Source of the DNA: Streptomyces iakyrus
Lineage (GTDB): Bacteria > Actinomycetota > Actinomycetes > Streptomycetales > Streptomycetaceae
DNA: 64,000 bases
Reading direction: 5' to 3'
NCBI RefSeq assembly: GCF_000717055.1
Contig: NZ_JNXI01000010.1
Span: 124,001 to 188,000, forward strand
Position 1 is the stretch's first letter; each line of letters begins with the position of its first letter. Shown here in pieces: positions 51,275-59,660 of the stretch. Under the pieces are notes generated by a model. That model did not search any database. It was not told the origin of the DNA and worked only from the letters and a program-made list of their open reading frames with translations. The position numbers and the translations under genes are program-made.

Positions 51275-52682
51275 CCTGCTGCGAGGCCGCTTCGCCCGCC
51301 GCCTCGCCCTCGCCTTCGCCGCCCTCGGCATCGGGGCCGCGGCCCTGACCGCGGTGCTCGTCAACACCGCCTTCGGGGCCCGGTTCGACGATTACCTCGC
51401 TGAGCAGCAGCAGGTGCGCCAGCAGCAGCTGGTCGCCCTGTTCGCCGCCGAGTACACCAAGGACGACGCCTGGAAGACGTCGACACTCAACGAACTCGCG
51501 CCGACGGTCACCATGACCGGCTCGCAGGTCGAACTCCGCGACCGGGCTGGGCAGCGGATCTGGTCGCTCGCCGACGCCGAGGTGGACCCGGCCACCCTGG
51601 CCATGCACCGCGACATGATGGGCATCGGCGACCTCGGCCCACCGCACGAACTGCCCATCACCGTCGACGGGCAGAAGGTGGGCACCCTCGACATGCGCGT
51701 GCCCCAGGGCCCGATCCCCGCCGTCGACCGGGAGTTCCGCGCCGACGTCAACCAGCTCCTGATCGCGGGGGGCTTGACCGCCGGGCTGGTCGCCCTCGCC
51801 GTCGGCCTCTACACCGCTCGCCGTGCCACCGCCCCCATCGCCGAACTCACCCGCGCCGCAAGCGACCTGGCCGCCGGACAGCGCGACCGGCGCGTGGCCA
51901 CCGTCCCCAACAACGAGATCGGAGAACTCGCCACCGCCTTCAACACCATGGCCGACCGCGTGGAGAAGGAAGACGAACTGCGCCGCGCCTTCGCCGCCGA
52001 CGTCGCCCACGAACTGCGCACTCCGCTCGCGATCCTGCGCAGCGAACTCGAAGCCGTCCAGGACGGCGTCCGCCAACCCACTCCGAAGGTCATCGGCTCG
52101 CTGCACGACGAGACACTCCGTCTGGGCCGGCTCATCGCCGACCTGGAGACCCTCGCCTCCGCCGACGCCGCCGCCTTCACCCTCGAACGCGAGCCCGTAT
52201 CCCTGACCGGCCTCGTCCGCGACACCACAGACGACCTCTCCGGCCGGTTCACCGAAGCGGGAATCACCCTGCACACCGACCTCACCACCGAGGTCCACGT
52301 CACCGGCGATGGGGTACGCCTGCGGCAGATCGTCACCAACCAGCTCACCAACGCCCTCAAGTTCGTCCCCGCCGGCGGCACCGTCAACGTCACCCTGCGC
52401 CACGACGGCGACTGGGCCGAACTGCGCGTGGCCGACACCGGGCCCGGCATCCCCGCCGAGGACCTGCCCCGCATCTTCGACCGCTTCTTCCGCAGCCGCA
52501 CCGCCCGCGCCGACGGCTCCGGCATCGGCCTCGCCGTCGCAGCCGAACTCACCGCCGCCCACGGCGGTACCCTCACCGCCGACAGCGCACCCGGCCAGGG
52601 CGCCACCTTCACCACCCGGCTGCCCGCCACCAGCTCAGCACGCCCCCGCAAGCCGGGACAGTCCCCGCGATCCACGCCATAA
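51267..52682 (+). CDS. Sensor histidine kinase (CusS/BaeS-like)
   Basis: This 471-residue membrane kinase has two TM helices (about 10-32 and 165-185) flanking an external sensor domain. HAMP, HisKA (FAADVAHELRTPLAILRSE, phospho-His) and HATPase (NQLTNALKF, VADTGPGIP, GSGIGLAVAAEL) follow. The sensor domain has several Met (MHRDMMGIGD) that could read copper. It is the partner of the preceding response regulator. GTG or ATG at 51267 lies inside the regulator's last codons. Confidence 0.92.
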   Translation: MRDLLRGRFARRLALAFAALGIGAAALTAVLVNTAFGARFDDYLAEQQQVRQQQLVALFAAEYTKDDAWKTSTLNELAPTVTMTGSQVELRDRAGQRIWSLADAEVDPATLAMHRDMMGIGDLGPPHELPITVDGQKVGTLDMRVPQGPIPAVDREFRADVNQLLIAGGLTAGLVALAVGLYTARRATAPIAELTRAASDLAAGQRDRRVATVPNNEIGELATAFNTMADRVEKEDELRRAFAADVAHELRTPLAILRSELEAVQDGVRQPTPKVIGSLHDETLRLGRLIADLETLASADAAAFTLEREPVSLTGLVRDTTDDLSGRFTEAGITLHTDLTTEVHVTGDGVRLRQIVTNQLTNALKFVPAGGTVNVTLRHDGDWAELRVADTGPGIPAEDLPRIFDRFFRSRTARADGSGIGLAVAAELTAAHGGTLTADSAPGQGATFTTRLPATSSARPRKPGQSPRSTP

Positions 52683-52787
52683 GCACGCCATTGCGCGTCC
52701 GTTCCCGCCACCCTCAAACCCTGAAACCCAGGAAGCCCAGGAGAGCGGGGTGGGTCAGCGCAGTGACTGAACGGCGTAGAGAGGGAG

Positions 52788-53990
52788 TTACCTCTGTGTC
52801 GTGACGGTCGTGGCCGAGGCGGCCCGGCCGATGAGCGCGGCCGCGGCCAGCAGGGCTGCTCCGATGGCGTAGACGGCGGTGATGCCGGCCGCGTCGGCCA
52901 GCCAGCCGCCCAGAGCGAGGGAGGCGAGGCGGCCGAGCTGCCAGATCAGGTCGAATGCGGCGAAGACGCGGCCCCGGGCGGCGGGCGGAGTCTCGGCCTG
53001 GAGCAGCGAGTTGAAGGTGACCGCGCCGGTGGAGGTGGCCACCCCGTATCCAGCCAGGCTGCCCAGTGCCACGGCCGGGACGCGCACCAGGGCGAGGACC
53101 GCGTCCACGACCGCGCGCAGCAGGTAGGGGCCGAAGACGAACACCGGGCGGCGCGGGTCGGACACGTACCGGGTGAGCAGCAGCGGACCGGCGGCGGCAC
53201 CGACCCCGATACAGGCCAGGGCCATGCCATAGCCGGACGGCCCCAGCCCGAGCCGGTCGCGCACCAGCACGACCAGCAAGGCGCTCGTCGCTCCGGCCGA
53301 CAGCGCGGCCAGTCCTTGCCCAGCGGCAAGGGCCCGCAGCACCCGGTGCCCGGCCAGCACCCCGATACCGTCGCGGGCCTGCCGCCAGAAACCGCTCCGG
53401 GTCGCGCCCGCCGGGCGGCGTGGCAGGCGCAGGCGGGCCAGCACTGCGGCGGAGGCGGCAAAGCTGGCCGCGTTGATCCAGAACGCGGGACCGTAGCCGA
53501 TAGCGGCAACCACCATCCCGGCGGCCGGGGCCAGCACGATCTGCGACAGCACCGCGGCGGTCCAGATGCCGGAGTTGGCAGCGATCAGTTCCTCCTCGTC
53601 CACCAGCGCGGGCAGCACCGCCCCGGCGGCCGGGTTGAAGAACGCCGACGCCCCCGACATCGCGAACGCCACCGCGTAGATGCCCGGCACCGAGTGGTCC
53701 ACCAGCGGCAGCGCCGCGGCCAGCAGCATCCGGGCCAGATCGGCGATCACCATCACCCGCACCGGCGCAAGCCGGTCGACGACCACCCCGGCGACCGGAG
53801 CGAGCAGCAGCACCGGCGCGATCTCGGCGGCCACCAACCCGGCCACGCTCAGCCCGGAACCCGTGCGCTCCCACACCAGCAGACTCAGCGCGACGGTGGC
53901 GAAGGCATCGCCCCAGGCGGAGGCGGTCCGCGCGAACCACAGACGACGGTAGCCGGGCAGGGCGAACACCTGACGCAGGCCGGTGTTCAC
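52788..53990 (-). CDS. MFS transporter
   Basis: This 400-residue protein has about 12 TM segments, the MFS loop motif after TM2 (AGVVVDRLAPVRVMV) and a related second-half motif. It is similar in group to the exporter at 23457-24782. It lies 20 bp after the metallothionein-like gene and is probably cotranscribed from the MerR-type promoter there, which suggests metal or metal-complex efflux. Its substrate is unknown. Confidence 0.87.
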   Translation of the reverse strand: MNTGLRQVFALPGYRRLWFARTASAWGDAFATVALSLLVWERTGSGLSVAGLVAAEIAPVLLLAPVAGVVVDRLAPVRVMVIADLARMLLAAALPLVDHSVPGIYAVAFAMSGASAFFNPAAGAVLPALVDEEELIAANSGIWTAAVLSQIVLAPAAGMVVAAIGYGPAFWINAASFAASAAVLARLRLPRRPAGATRSGFWRQARDGIGVLAGHRVLRALAAGQGLAALSAGATSALLVVLVRDRLGLGPSGYGMALACIGVGAAAGPLLLTRYVSDPRRPVFVFGPYLLRAVVDAVLALVRVPAVALGSLAGYGVATSTGAVTFNSLLQAETPPAARGRVFAAFDLIWQLGRLASLALGGWLADAAGITAVYAIGAALLAAAALIGRAASATTVTTQR

Positions 53991-54010
53991 TCTGCCCGGC
54001 CAGGTCCGGC

Positions 54011-54157
54011 TCAGCGGACCTTCTCCATCACGTGCCCGCAGCAGCAGGTGGGGTTGCGGTCTCCGCCGTGACCGGGGGCCGCGCCCTTGGTCACCGTGAT
54101 CTCACAGCCGCACTCCGGGTCCGGGCACCGGTACACCTCGCCCTCGACGAATGGCAT
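54011..54157 (-). CDS. Metallothionein-like 48-residue Cys-rich peptide
   Basis: The peptide reads MPFVEGEVYRCPDPECGCEI, then TVTKGAAPGHGG, then a CCCGH cluster and a short basic end. Six Cys and two His in 48 residues fit a small zinc/cadmium/copper-binding metallothionein-like protein. GGAAGGAGG precedes the ATG at good distance. It is read from a MerR-type promoter (54198-54228) and followed at 20 bp by the MFS gene. Confidence 0.82.
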   Translation of the reverse strand: MPFVEGEVYRCPDPECGCEITVTKGAAPGHGGDRNPTCCCGHVMEKVR

Positions 54158-54197
54158 GACCTGCGCCTCCTTCCGTGGCGTCGTCGTACGCTGGAGA

Positions 54198-54228
54198 CGC
54201 TAGAACCTTCACCCGGGGTGAAGGTCAA
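54198..54228 (-). promoter_or_regulatory. MerR-type promoter of the metallothionein-like/MFS operon
   Basis: On the minus strand, TTGACC (54223-54228) and CTAGCG (54198-54203) are 19 bp apart. The spacer and -35 edge hold the near-perfect dyad ACCTTCACCCGGGGTGAAGGT (54205-54225). The divergent MerR gene starts 21 bp away. This is the strongest of the four MerR-type sites in the window. Confidence 0.8.
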
Positions 54229-54248
54229 GCCGGGAACGGAGGCGTGCG

Positions 54249-54674
54249 ATGGCCGGGACCATGACCGTGGGACAGGCAGCGCAGGCAGCTGGGGTCACCC
54301 GCCGGGCCGTGCGGCTGTACGAGGAGCGCGGCCTGCTGGCCTCCGCCCCGCGCACCGCGGCCGGCTACCGCCTGTACGACCAGGACGACATCGACACCCT
54401 GGTCTTCATCCGCCAAGCCCGCGCCCTCGACCTCCCCCTCGACGACATCGCCGCCATCCTCGCCCTGCGCCGCGGCGGCACCGCTCCCTGCACCGCCGTA
54501 CGGGAGCTCGTCGATGCCCGCATCGCCGAGATCGACCGGACCATCGCCGACCTGCGGGCCCTGCGTGCAAGCCTGGTCGCCACCCGCCGGGACGCGGCGG
54601 AGGCGAGTCCCGCGTCGCAGCCGGGCGGAGCGGTCTGCCCGATCATCGAGCGTCAGGCGACGGCAGCCGGTTGA
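54249..54674 (+). CDS. MerR-family metal-responsive activator
   Basis: This 141-residue protein has a MerR HTH (TVGQAAQAAGVTRRAVRLYE), a wing with AGYRLYDQDDIDTLVF, a coiled coil (RIAEIDRTIADLRAL), and Cys at APCTAV and VCPIIE that could bind a divalent or soft metal. It is divergent from, and presumably activates, the metallothionein-like/MFS operon. The ligand cannot be assigned from the Cys spacing alone. Confidence 0.88.
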   Translation: MAGTMTVGQAAQAAGVTRRAVRLYEERGLLASAPRTAAGYRLYDQDDIDTLVFIRQARALDLPLDDIAAILALRRGGTAPCTAVRELVDARIAEIDRTIADLRALRASLVATRRDAAEASPASQPGGAVCPIIERQATAAG

Positions 54675-54843
54675 GGGCTGGGTCGCCCTTGCCCTCGTCG
54701 TGGGTACGGCCGTGTTGAGTCGCGCGCCTCAAGTGCCGGTCCCGGGCTGTCGCAGACAGACACGAGCCGTCCCGGGCGGGACAGCGCCACCGGTGACCGC
54801 TGGTTGTCCGGTGCCCGAACCGAGTCGATAACCCGGAACGGGT

Positions 54844-55632
54844 TCAGGACTGCCTCGCCGAGACCCGCGAGGGACCAGGGAACGCCACGGCAGCCCCGGC
54901 GGATCCCCTGCCGGCCACGGCACGATGGGCCAGCTCGGTGCGCAGCCGGGCGCGGCCGCGGTGGATGCGGCTGCGCACCGTCCCGAGCTTCACGCCGAGT
55001 GTCGTGGCGATCTCCTCGTACGGCAGGCCCTCGATGTCGCACAGAACGATCGCCGCGCGGAACTCCGCGGGCAGTGCGTCGAGAGCGGCCTGCACCTCTG
55101 TGTCGAGCTGTGCGTCGTGGTGGGCCCGCGCCGGATCCTCTTCCCTGGCCGGCACCCGCTCGGCGGCGGCGTCGGTCAGGTGCTCGAACCGGATACGGGA
55201 CCGTCGCCGGGCCATGTCGAGGAAGAGGTTCACGGTGATCCGGTGCAGCCACCCCTGGAAGGTGCCGGGTCGGTACCGGTCCAGTGACCGGAAGACCCGT
55301 ATGAAGACCTCCTGAGTGAGGTCCTCGGCGTCGTGCTGGTTGCCGGAGAGCCGGTAGGCGAGTCGGTAGACCTGGTGGGCGTGGCGGCGGACGATCTCGT
55401 CCCAGCTCGGCATGGTCCACACCTCTCCGGCGGGGCCGTTGTGGGCGGCGGGCACGGCATCCGAACGACCGCTGGGAAGTCGGCGCCGCTCGGGGAGGCC
55501 GACTGCCGCGTCATCGGTGTTCCCCGGGCTCCCCGGTGCGGGCACGGAGCCACAGGCCGACCGGGCAGACCCGGCAGGCGTCGCGTCGGGAAGGACACCA
55601 CACGCGCCGCTGTCGCTGAGGTCGCGGTTCAT
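54844..55632 (-). CDS. ECF RNA polymerase sigma factor, SigE-like
   Basis: This 262-residue sigma factor has region 2 ([21 protein letters not shown]) and region 4 ([21 protein letters not shown]), both very close to Streptomyces SigE, the cell-envelope stress sigma factor. It carries an unusual N-terminal extension of about 73 residues, low-complexity Ala/Pro/Ser, before the MPSWDEIV block; translation could instead start there. GAGGAGA precedes the ATG at 55632. No cognate anti-sigma or CseABC-like genes adjoin it. Confidence 0.9.
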   Translation of the reverse strand: MNRDLSDSGACGVLPDATPAGSARSACGSVPAPGSPGNTDDAAVGLPERRRLPSGRSDAVPAAHNGPAGEVWTMPSWDEIVRRHAHQVYRLAYRLSGNQHDAEDLTQEVFIRVFRSLDRYRPGTFQGWLHRITVNLFLDMARRRSRIRFEHLTDAAAERVPAREEDPARAHHDAQLDTEVQAALDALPAEFRAAIVLCDIEGLPYEEIATTLGVKLGTVRSRIHRGRARLRTELAHRAVAGRGSAGAAVAFPGPSRVSARQS

Positions 55633-55830
55633 CGGATTCTCCTCGCAACGCTTCTCCTGCCTGATGCGGTCCGTGGCACCAGGCGGCAGTGGCACAGCCA
55701 CAGCAGGAACAAAACTATGCGGAAGGGGATGAAGGCCCTGTGAAGCGTCCATGTGCTTGCCAGGAAGGCAGCGGTGGTTTCACCTATTCACCGGTCTGCC
55801 CCGGTCGGGGTTCGCATTCCCGCTGTCGGG

Positions 55831-57366
55831 TCACAGGTCTACCGCCAGGATCGGGCTGCGAGCACGTGAGACGCAGGGATAGATCACATCGCGGCGCCCG
55901 CGCTCGCTCACGGCCAGCACGGTGTCGCGGTGGTCGGGGGTCCCTTCCAGGACGCGCAGCTCGCAGCTGCCGCAGAAGCCCTCCTCGCAGGAGGAGGGGG
56001 CGTCGGGAACCGCCTCGCGGATCACCTCCAGCAGGCTGCGATCGGCCGGGACCGGCAGGAGGCGTCCGGTGCGTCTCAGCTCGACTTTGAACTCGCGGGC
56101 GTCCGGGTGATGTCGGTCGGCTCGGGGGGCGCCGAAGCGTTCGGTGTGCAGATGCCGGTCGGGGAAGTCCGCGATGGTCTTCTCCAGGGCGGCGAGCAGC
56201 GGTTCGGGGCCGCAGGCGTAGATCGCGGTGCCGCGCGGGGTGTCGGCCAGGGCGGCGGCGAGGTCGGGCAGGCCGTCGGTGTCCTCGGGGACCAGCTGGA
56301 CCAGGCCACTGCCGAGGGCCGGCAGTTCGTCGGCGAACGCCATGGCGGCGCGAGACCGGCCGCCGTAGATCAGGCGCCATTCGCGCCCGGCCGCGGCCAC
56401 CGCGTGGACCATCGGCAGGATCGGGGTGATGCCGATGCCGCCCGCGATGAACAGGTAGTGGTTCGCCAGGACCAGCGGGAACCTGTTGCGGGGGCCCCGG
56501 ATGGCGATCCCCTGCCCGGCTCGCAGGCTGTGCACCTCCGCCGATCCGCCGCGCCCGTCCGGTACGTCCAGGACGCCGACGCGGTAGGTGTCCCTGTCTG
56601 CCGGGTCCCCGCACAGCGAGTACGACCGGACCAGACCGGAGGGCAGCACCAGGTCGACATGGGCGCCCGGTTCCCAGGCGGGCAGTGACGCGCCGTCCGC
56701 GGCGGCGAGTTCGAGGGCCACAACGCCGTCTGCGGCGTGCCGCAGCTCGCTGACGACGACGCGCCGCGCTGCGGGCTCCTCGCGGCGGACCGGCTGCTGG
56801 GCTGCTTTACCCGTCGACGCGGGCTTCACGCTGACGGCGCTGGAAGTGCGGCGTCCGACCAGTAGCCGGTAGATGGTCAGGAAGGCGACGACCGCGGCCA
56901 GCACGAGTGCGGTCCAGCGCACGGTGCCCTCGTCGGTTCCAGCGGTCAGAGCGTGCACGGTGCCGAGCACGAACAAGGCGAAGGTGCTCGTGTGGACGTA
57001 GCGCCACCACCGGTGCGGGATACGCGACTTGAGCAGCGAGGTGGCCTGAACGGCGGCGAGCACGTACAGCGCGATCACACCCCAGGCCACGGCCATCGGC
57101 CGGTAGTCGGAGGTGAACGGGAACAGGATCTGGACCAGGCCGATGTCCACCCAGGAGTCGGTGAGCAGGCCGACCAGGTGGATGCCCAGGAAGACCAAGG
57201 AGAGCGCGGACAGGAAGCGGTGCAGATCCAGCAGGCGCCCCGGCACCGCCTTCGGGCCCAGTACCCGGGTGTACAGCAGCAGTCCCCACACGACCGTGGC
57301 CGACAGCAGCCACCAGGACATCAGCCCGCCGACGCGGGCGAGGTACCAGGACAGTTGCGAGACCAC
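55831..57366 (-). CDS. Ferric-reductase-like membrane flavoprotein with 2Fe-2S domain
   Basis: This 511-residue protein is a chain of electron-transfer domains. A six-TM ferric-reductase-like heme domain (residues 1-190, with His in LHRFLSALS, IHLVGLL and VHTSTF) is followed by an FAD domain (RSYSLCG), an NAD(P) domain (GGIGITPIL, YACGPEPLL) and a C-terminal plant-type 2Fe-2S ferredoxin (CEEGFCGSC plus a distal Cys in YPC). It would pass electrons from NAD(P)H across the membrane. The GTG at 57366 lies inside the end of apbE (46-bp overlap). Confidence 0.87.
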   Translation of the reverse strand: MVSQLSWYLARVGGLMSWWLLSATVVWGLLLYTRVLGPKAVPGRLLDLHRFLSALSLVFLGIHLVGLLTDSWVDIGLVQILFPFTSDYRPMAVAWGVIALYVLAAVQATSLLKSRIPHRWWRYVHTSTFALFVLGTVHALTAGTDEGTVRWTALVLAAVVAFLTIYRLLVGRRTSSAVSVKPASTGKAAQQPVRREEPAARRVVVSELRHAADGVVALELAAADGASLPAWEPGAHVDLVLPSGLVRSYSLCGDPADRDTYRVGVLDVPDGRGGSAEVHSLRAGQGIAIRGPRNRFPLVLANHYLFIAGGIGITPILPMVHAVAAAGREWRLIYGGRSRAAMAFADELPALGSGLVQLVPEDTDGLPDLAAALADTPRGTAIYACGPEPLLAALEKTIADFPDRHLHTERFGAPRADRHHPDAREFKVELRRTGRLLPVPADRSLLEVIREAVPDAPSSCEEGFCGSCELRVLEGTPDHRDTVLAVSERGRRDVIYPCVSRARSPILAVDL

Positions 57367-58268
57367 GTCACAAACCTTTCCCAGGGCCCGGCGCGGTGCG
57401 CCGTGCCGTCTTCGGTCACGAGCAGGCCGGTGACCCCGTGGGTCTCCAGCAGGGCCACTCCGGCGGGCAGCCCGGCGATCAGCGCCGCCTTCGCGAGCAC
57501 CTCGGCCCAGTGCGCCTCGCCGGCCACCACGGTCACGCTGTGCACGTCGCTGGTGGCGGGCGCCCCGCTGCCCGGATCGATCAGGTGGTGCAACTCCCGC
57601 CCCTGGCGCTGCCATCGGCGGCGCAGCCGGGTGGAGGTGGCGACGGCTCCTTCACCGAGGGTCAGCCACGCCAGGTCCGTCCCCGGGTGGGCCTCGTCCT
57701 CAACGGCGACCACCCACGCATCGGAGCCGGGAGGCGATCCCGTCGTCCGTACGTCGCCGCCCAGATTGACGCAGGCCCCGTCGGCGCCCGCGGCCATCAG
57801 CTCCTGCGCGACCAGGTCGGCCGCGTACCCCTTGCCGATGCCGCCGAGGTCGAGTCGCACGCCGGGCGGTACGCGCACCCGGTCGTCGCGGATCTCGACA
57901 CCCGCGCAGCCCGGCACGAGGGCTGGGCGCAACCTGTCCGGCTGCTCCCGGGGCAGTGCGTCGAAGCTGTCGGTGTATCCGGCGGCTTCGAGGGCGGACA
58001 GGACCGTCGGGTCGAACAGGCCGCCGGTCGCCTCCCACGCCCGAACCGCCTGCCGTACGACTGCGACGGTCGGCGGAGACAGGGCGACCCACCGGCCGGG
58101 CGAGGCATTGAGATGGCGCAGCTCGCTGTCGGGGCGGAACCGGGACCAGAGGGCCTCCAGCTCTTCCAGGCGGCGGAGTGCCCTCTGCACGAGTTCCGGC
58201 TCGCGGCCTCCGGCCACCAGGAGATGGCCAGTGGAGCCCATCACCTCGAAGCGCGCTTCAGCTGCCAC
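57321..58268 (-). CDS. apbE: ApbE-like FAD:protein FMN transferase
   Basis: This 315-residue enzyme attaches FMN from FAD to Ser/Thr of extracytoplasmic redox proteins. ApbE signatures are MGSTGHLLV near the start, LDLGGIGKGYAADLV, VNLGGDVRTTG, and HHLIDPGSGAPA. No lipobox or signal peptide is seen, so it may act in the cytoplasm or the start may be mis-set. It overlaps the gene before it (11 bp) and the flavoprotein gene after it (46 bp). A typical FMN-binding target domain was not recognised nearby. Confidence 0.9.
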   Translation of the reverse strand: MAAEARFEVMGSTGHLLVAGGREPELVQRALRRLEELEALWSRFRPDSELRHLNASPGRWVALSPPTVAVVRQAVRAWEATGGLFDPTVLSALEAAGYTDSFDALPREQPDRLRPALVPGCAGVEIRDDRVRVPPGVRLDLGGIGKGYAADLVAQELMAAGADGACVNLGGDVRTTGSPPGSDAWVVAVEDEAHPGTDLAWLTLGEGAVATSTRLRRRWQRQGRELHHLIDPGSGAPATSDVHSVTVVAGEAHWAEVLAKAALIAGLPAGVALLETHGVTGLLVTEDGTAHRAGPWERFVTWSRNCPGTSPASAG

Positions 58269-58656
58269 TGCTGCGCGTCACCGGGGCGGACGGGGGTACC
58301 AACTGGCCCTCGCCTTGGCCCTGCTGGGCCGGGGGCTGTGCCTGGGTGGGTGTCGGAGCCATGGGTGCCTGAGCCGCTGTCTTTGTCTTTCCGCAGCCGC
58401 TGCCGCTGCTACGCGTGACCGGGGTGGTCGGCGAGGCCTGGGACTGCGCCGGGGCAGGGATTGCGGCTGTCGGGGAGACGGATGAGGGAGGGACTGGGCT
58501 GGAAATGCCCGCGGGTGACGTGGTCGCGGCGGAGGGCTCGGCCGCGACCACAAGGGCCGTGGTCAGCAAGGCCGCACCGGCCAGGCTCGCGCTGGCTACC
58601 GTGATCCGTACCGCTGTCCGCCGGTCCCGTTCGTCGGCGTTGGAAAGGTCAGCCAT
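58258..58656 (-). CDS. Small secreted or anchored Pro/Ser/Ala-rich protein with repeated end motif
   Basis: This 132-residue product has an N-terminal basic region and one TM or signal helix (ITVASASLAGAALLTTALVV), then a disordered Pro/Ser/Thr/Gln tail. The block PVTRSSGS occurs twice, in the middle (followed by GCGKTKT) and as the very last residues. The Ser/Thr in the repeats could be modification sites for the adjacent ApbE, but they do not match its usual target motif. It overlaps both neighbours in the operon. Confidence 0.65.
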   Translation of the reverse strand: MADLSNADERDRRTAVRITVASASLAGAALLTTALVVAAEPSAATTSPAGISSPVPPSSVSPTAAIPAPAQSQASPTTPVTRSSGSGCGKTKTAAQAPMAPTPTQAQPPAQQGQGEGQLVPPSAPVTRSSGS

Positions 58657-58951
58657 CCCCCATCTCCATCTCGGCCCCGTCCATCTCCGAGCCGTCCTCC
58701 TGGCCCCGGCTGTCGTCGCCCATGTCGTCCCCGTCCTTGCCCAGCGCGCCGCCCGGGACGCTGCCGGAGTCAGAGGGTGAGGGGACGGCGGCTGGTGCCG
58801 AGGTGTTCGAGGGATCCGGCGTGCCGGGTCCGCCACCCGCTACCGCCACGGTGGCGACGGCCATGGAGGCGGCCACTACCACGGCTCCGCCGACGGCGGC
58901 GAGTACGGTGCGAGGCCCTGCCTTACCGATGAACGAATTGGCCCTGCGCAT
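58649..58951 (-). CDS. Small secreted acidic Met-containing protein
   Basis: The 100-residue product has a signal or anchor segment (TVLAAVGGAVVVAASMAVAT) followed by AGGGPGTPDPSNTSAP and an acidic tail ending SEMDGAEMEMGDG. Its N-terminal half is paralogous to the Met-rich protein encoded just upstream (59004-59516): both have VAGGGP-x-TP-x-PS after the helix. The tail is shorter and carries fewer Met. Its function is probably metal binding at the cell surface, by analogy. Confidence 0.65.
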   Translation of the reverse strand: MRRANSFIGKAGPRTVLAAVGGAVVVAASMAVATVAVAGGGPGTPDPSNTSAPAAVPSPSDSGSVPGGALGKDGDDMGDDSRGQEDGSEMDGAEMEMGDG

Positions 58952-59003
58952 AGACGATGTGCTCTCTCCCGATGGAACGAACGGCTCGGTGATCAGTGCG
59001 CCG

Positions 59004-59516
59004 CTACATGTCGCCCATGCCCATGCCCATATCCATGTCCATGCCGTCGTCCTCCCCCATGCCATTCATTCCGTTCATGCCGCCCATGCCGGAGCTGTCC
59101 TGCCCGCCCATCCCCATGCCGCCGGAGCTCTTGTCCGTGCCCTTGTCCTGCTCCATGCGCATGTTCATGCCGGCCTCCATGCCCATACGCATGGCCTCCA
59201 TCCACATACGCATCTCCATCTCACTCATGCCGCCGCCGTTGCCCTGCATGCCGTCCATGCCATTTCCGGTGCTGGGCGCCGGGCTGGGCATGCCGCCGGC
59301 CGGCTGGGACGGTGCGGCGGGGGCCGCCGGAGCCGGGGATGCCGGGCCCGTCGGGCTGCCGGAAGGCGAGGAGCTCGCCATGCCCGACATGGAGGGAGGC
59401 GGGGTGTCCGGCCCACCGCCAGCGACGGCCGCGGTGGCGACGACGGCGGTGACGCCGACCGTCACGACGGCTGCCGCGACGGCGAGGGCGGTGCGGTGCT
59501 TGATGGTGCCGGCCAT
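59004..59516 (-). CDS. Secreted Met-rich putative copper-binding protein
   Basis: The 170-residue precursor has a signal or anchor helix (TALAVAAAVVTVGVTAVVAT), a Pro/Ser/Ala linker, and a C-terminal 73-residue domain with 24 Met (for example MEMRMWMEAMRMGMEAGM and the end MDMDMGMGMGDM). Met motifs of this density bind Cu(I)/Ag(I) outside the cytoplasm, as in CusF-, CopC- or PcoE-like proteins, though this is not a homologue of those. It lies 144 bp after copA on the same strand and heads the flavoprotein group. Confidence 0.75.
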   Translation of the reverse strand: MAGTIKHRTALAVAAAVVTVGVTAVVATAAVAGGGPDTPPPSMSGMASSSPSGSPTGPASPAPAAPAAPSQPAGGMPSPAPSTGNGMDGMQGNGGGMSEMEMRMWMEAMRMGMEAGMNMRMEQDKGTDKSSGGMGMGGQDSSGMGGMNGMNGMGEDDGMDMDMGMGMGDM

Positions 59517-59660
59517 GGGGTTGGTCCTCTTTCTGTCGAATCCCGTGGGGTCTGGGCGAGGGACAAAGATGAGCCCCTAGTCCCCTTAGTCGATTAGGTT
59601 GTCAGGTCGGTTTGGTGACAGCCCCGCTCGGTGGGGCTGCCGGGTATCAGGGGCGGCGGC

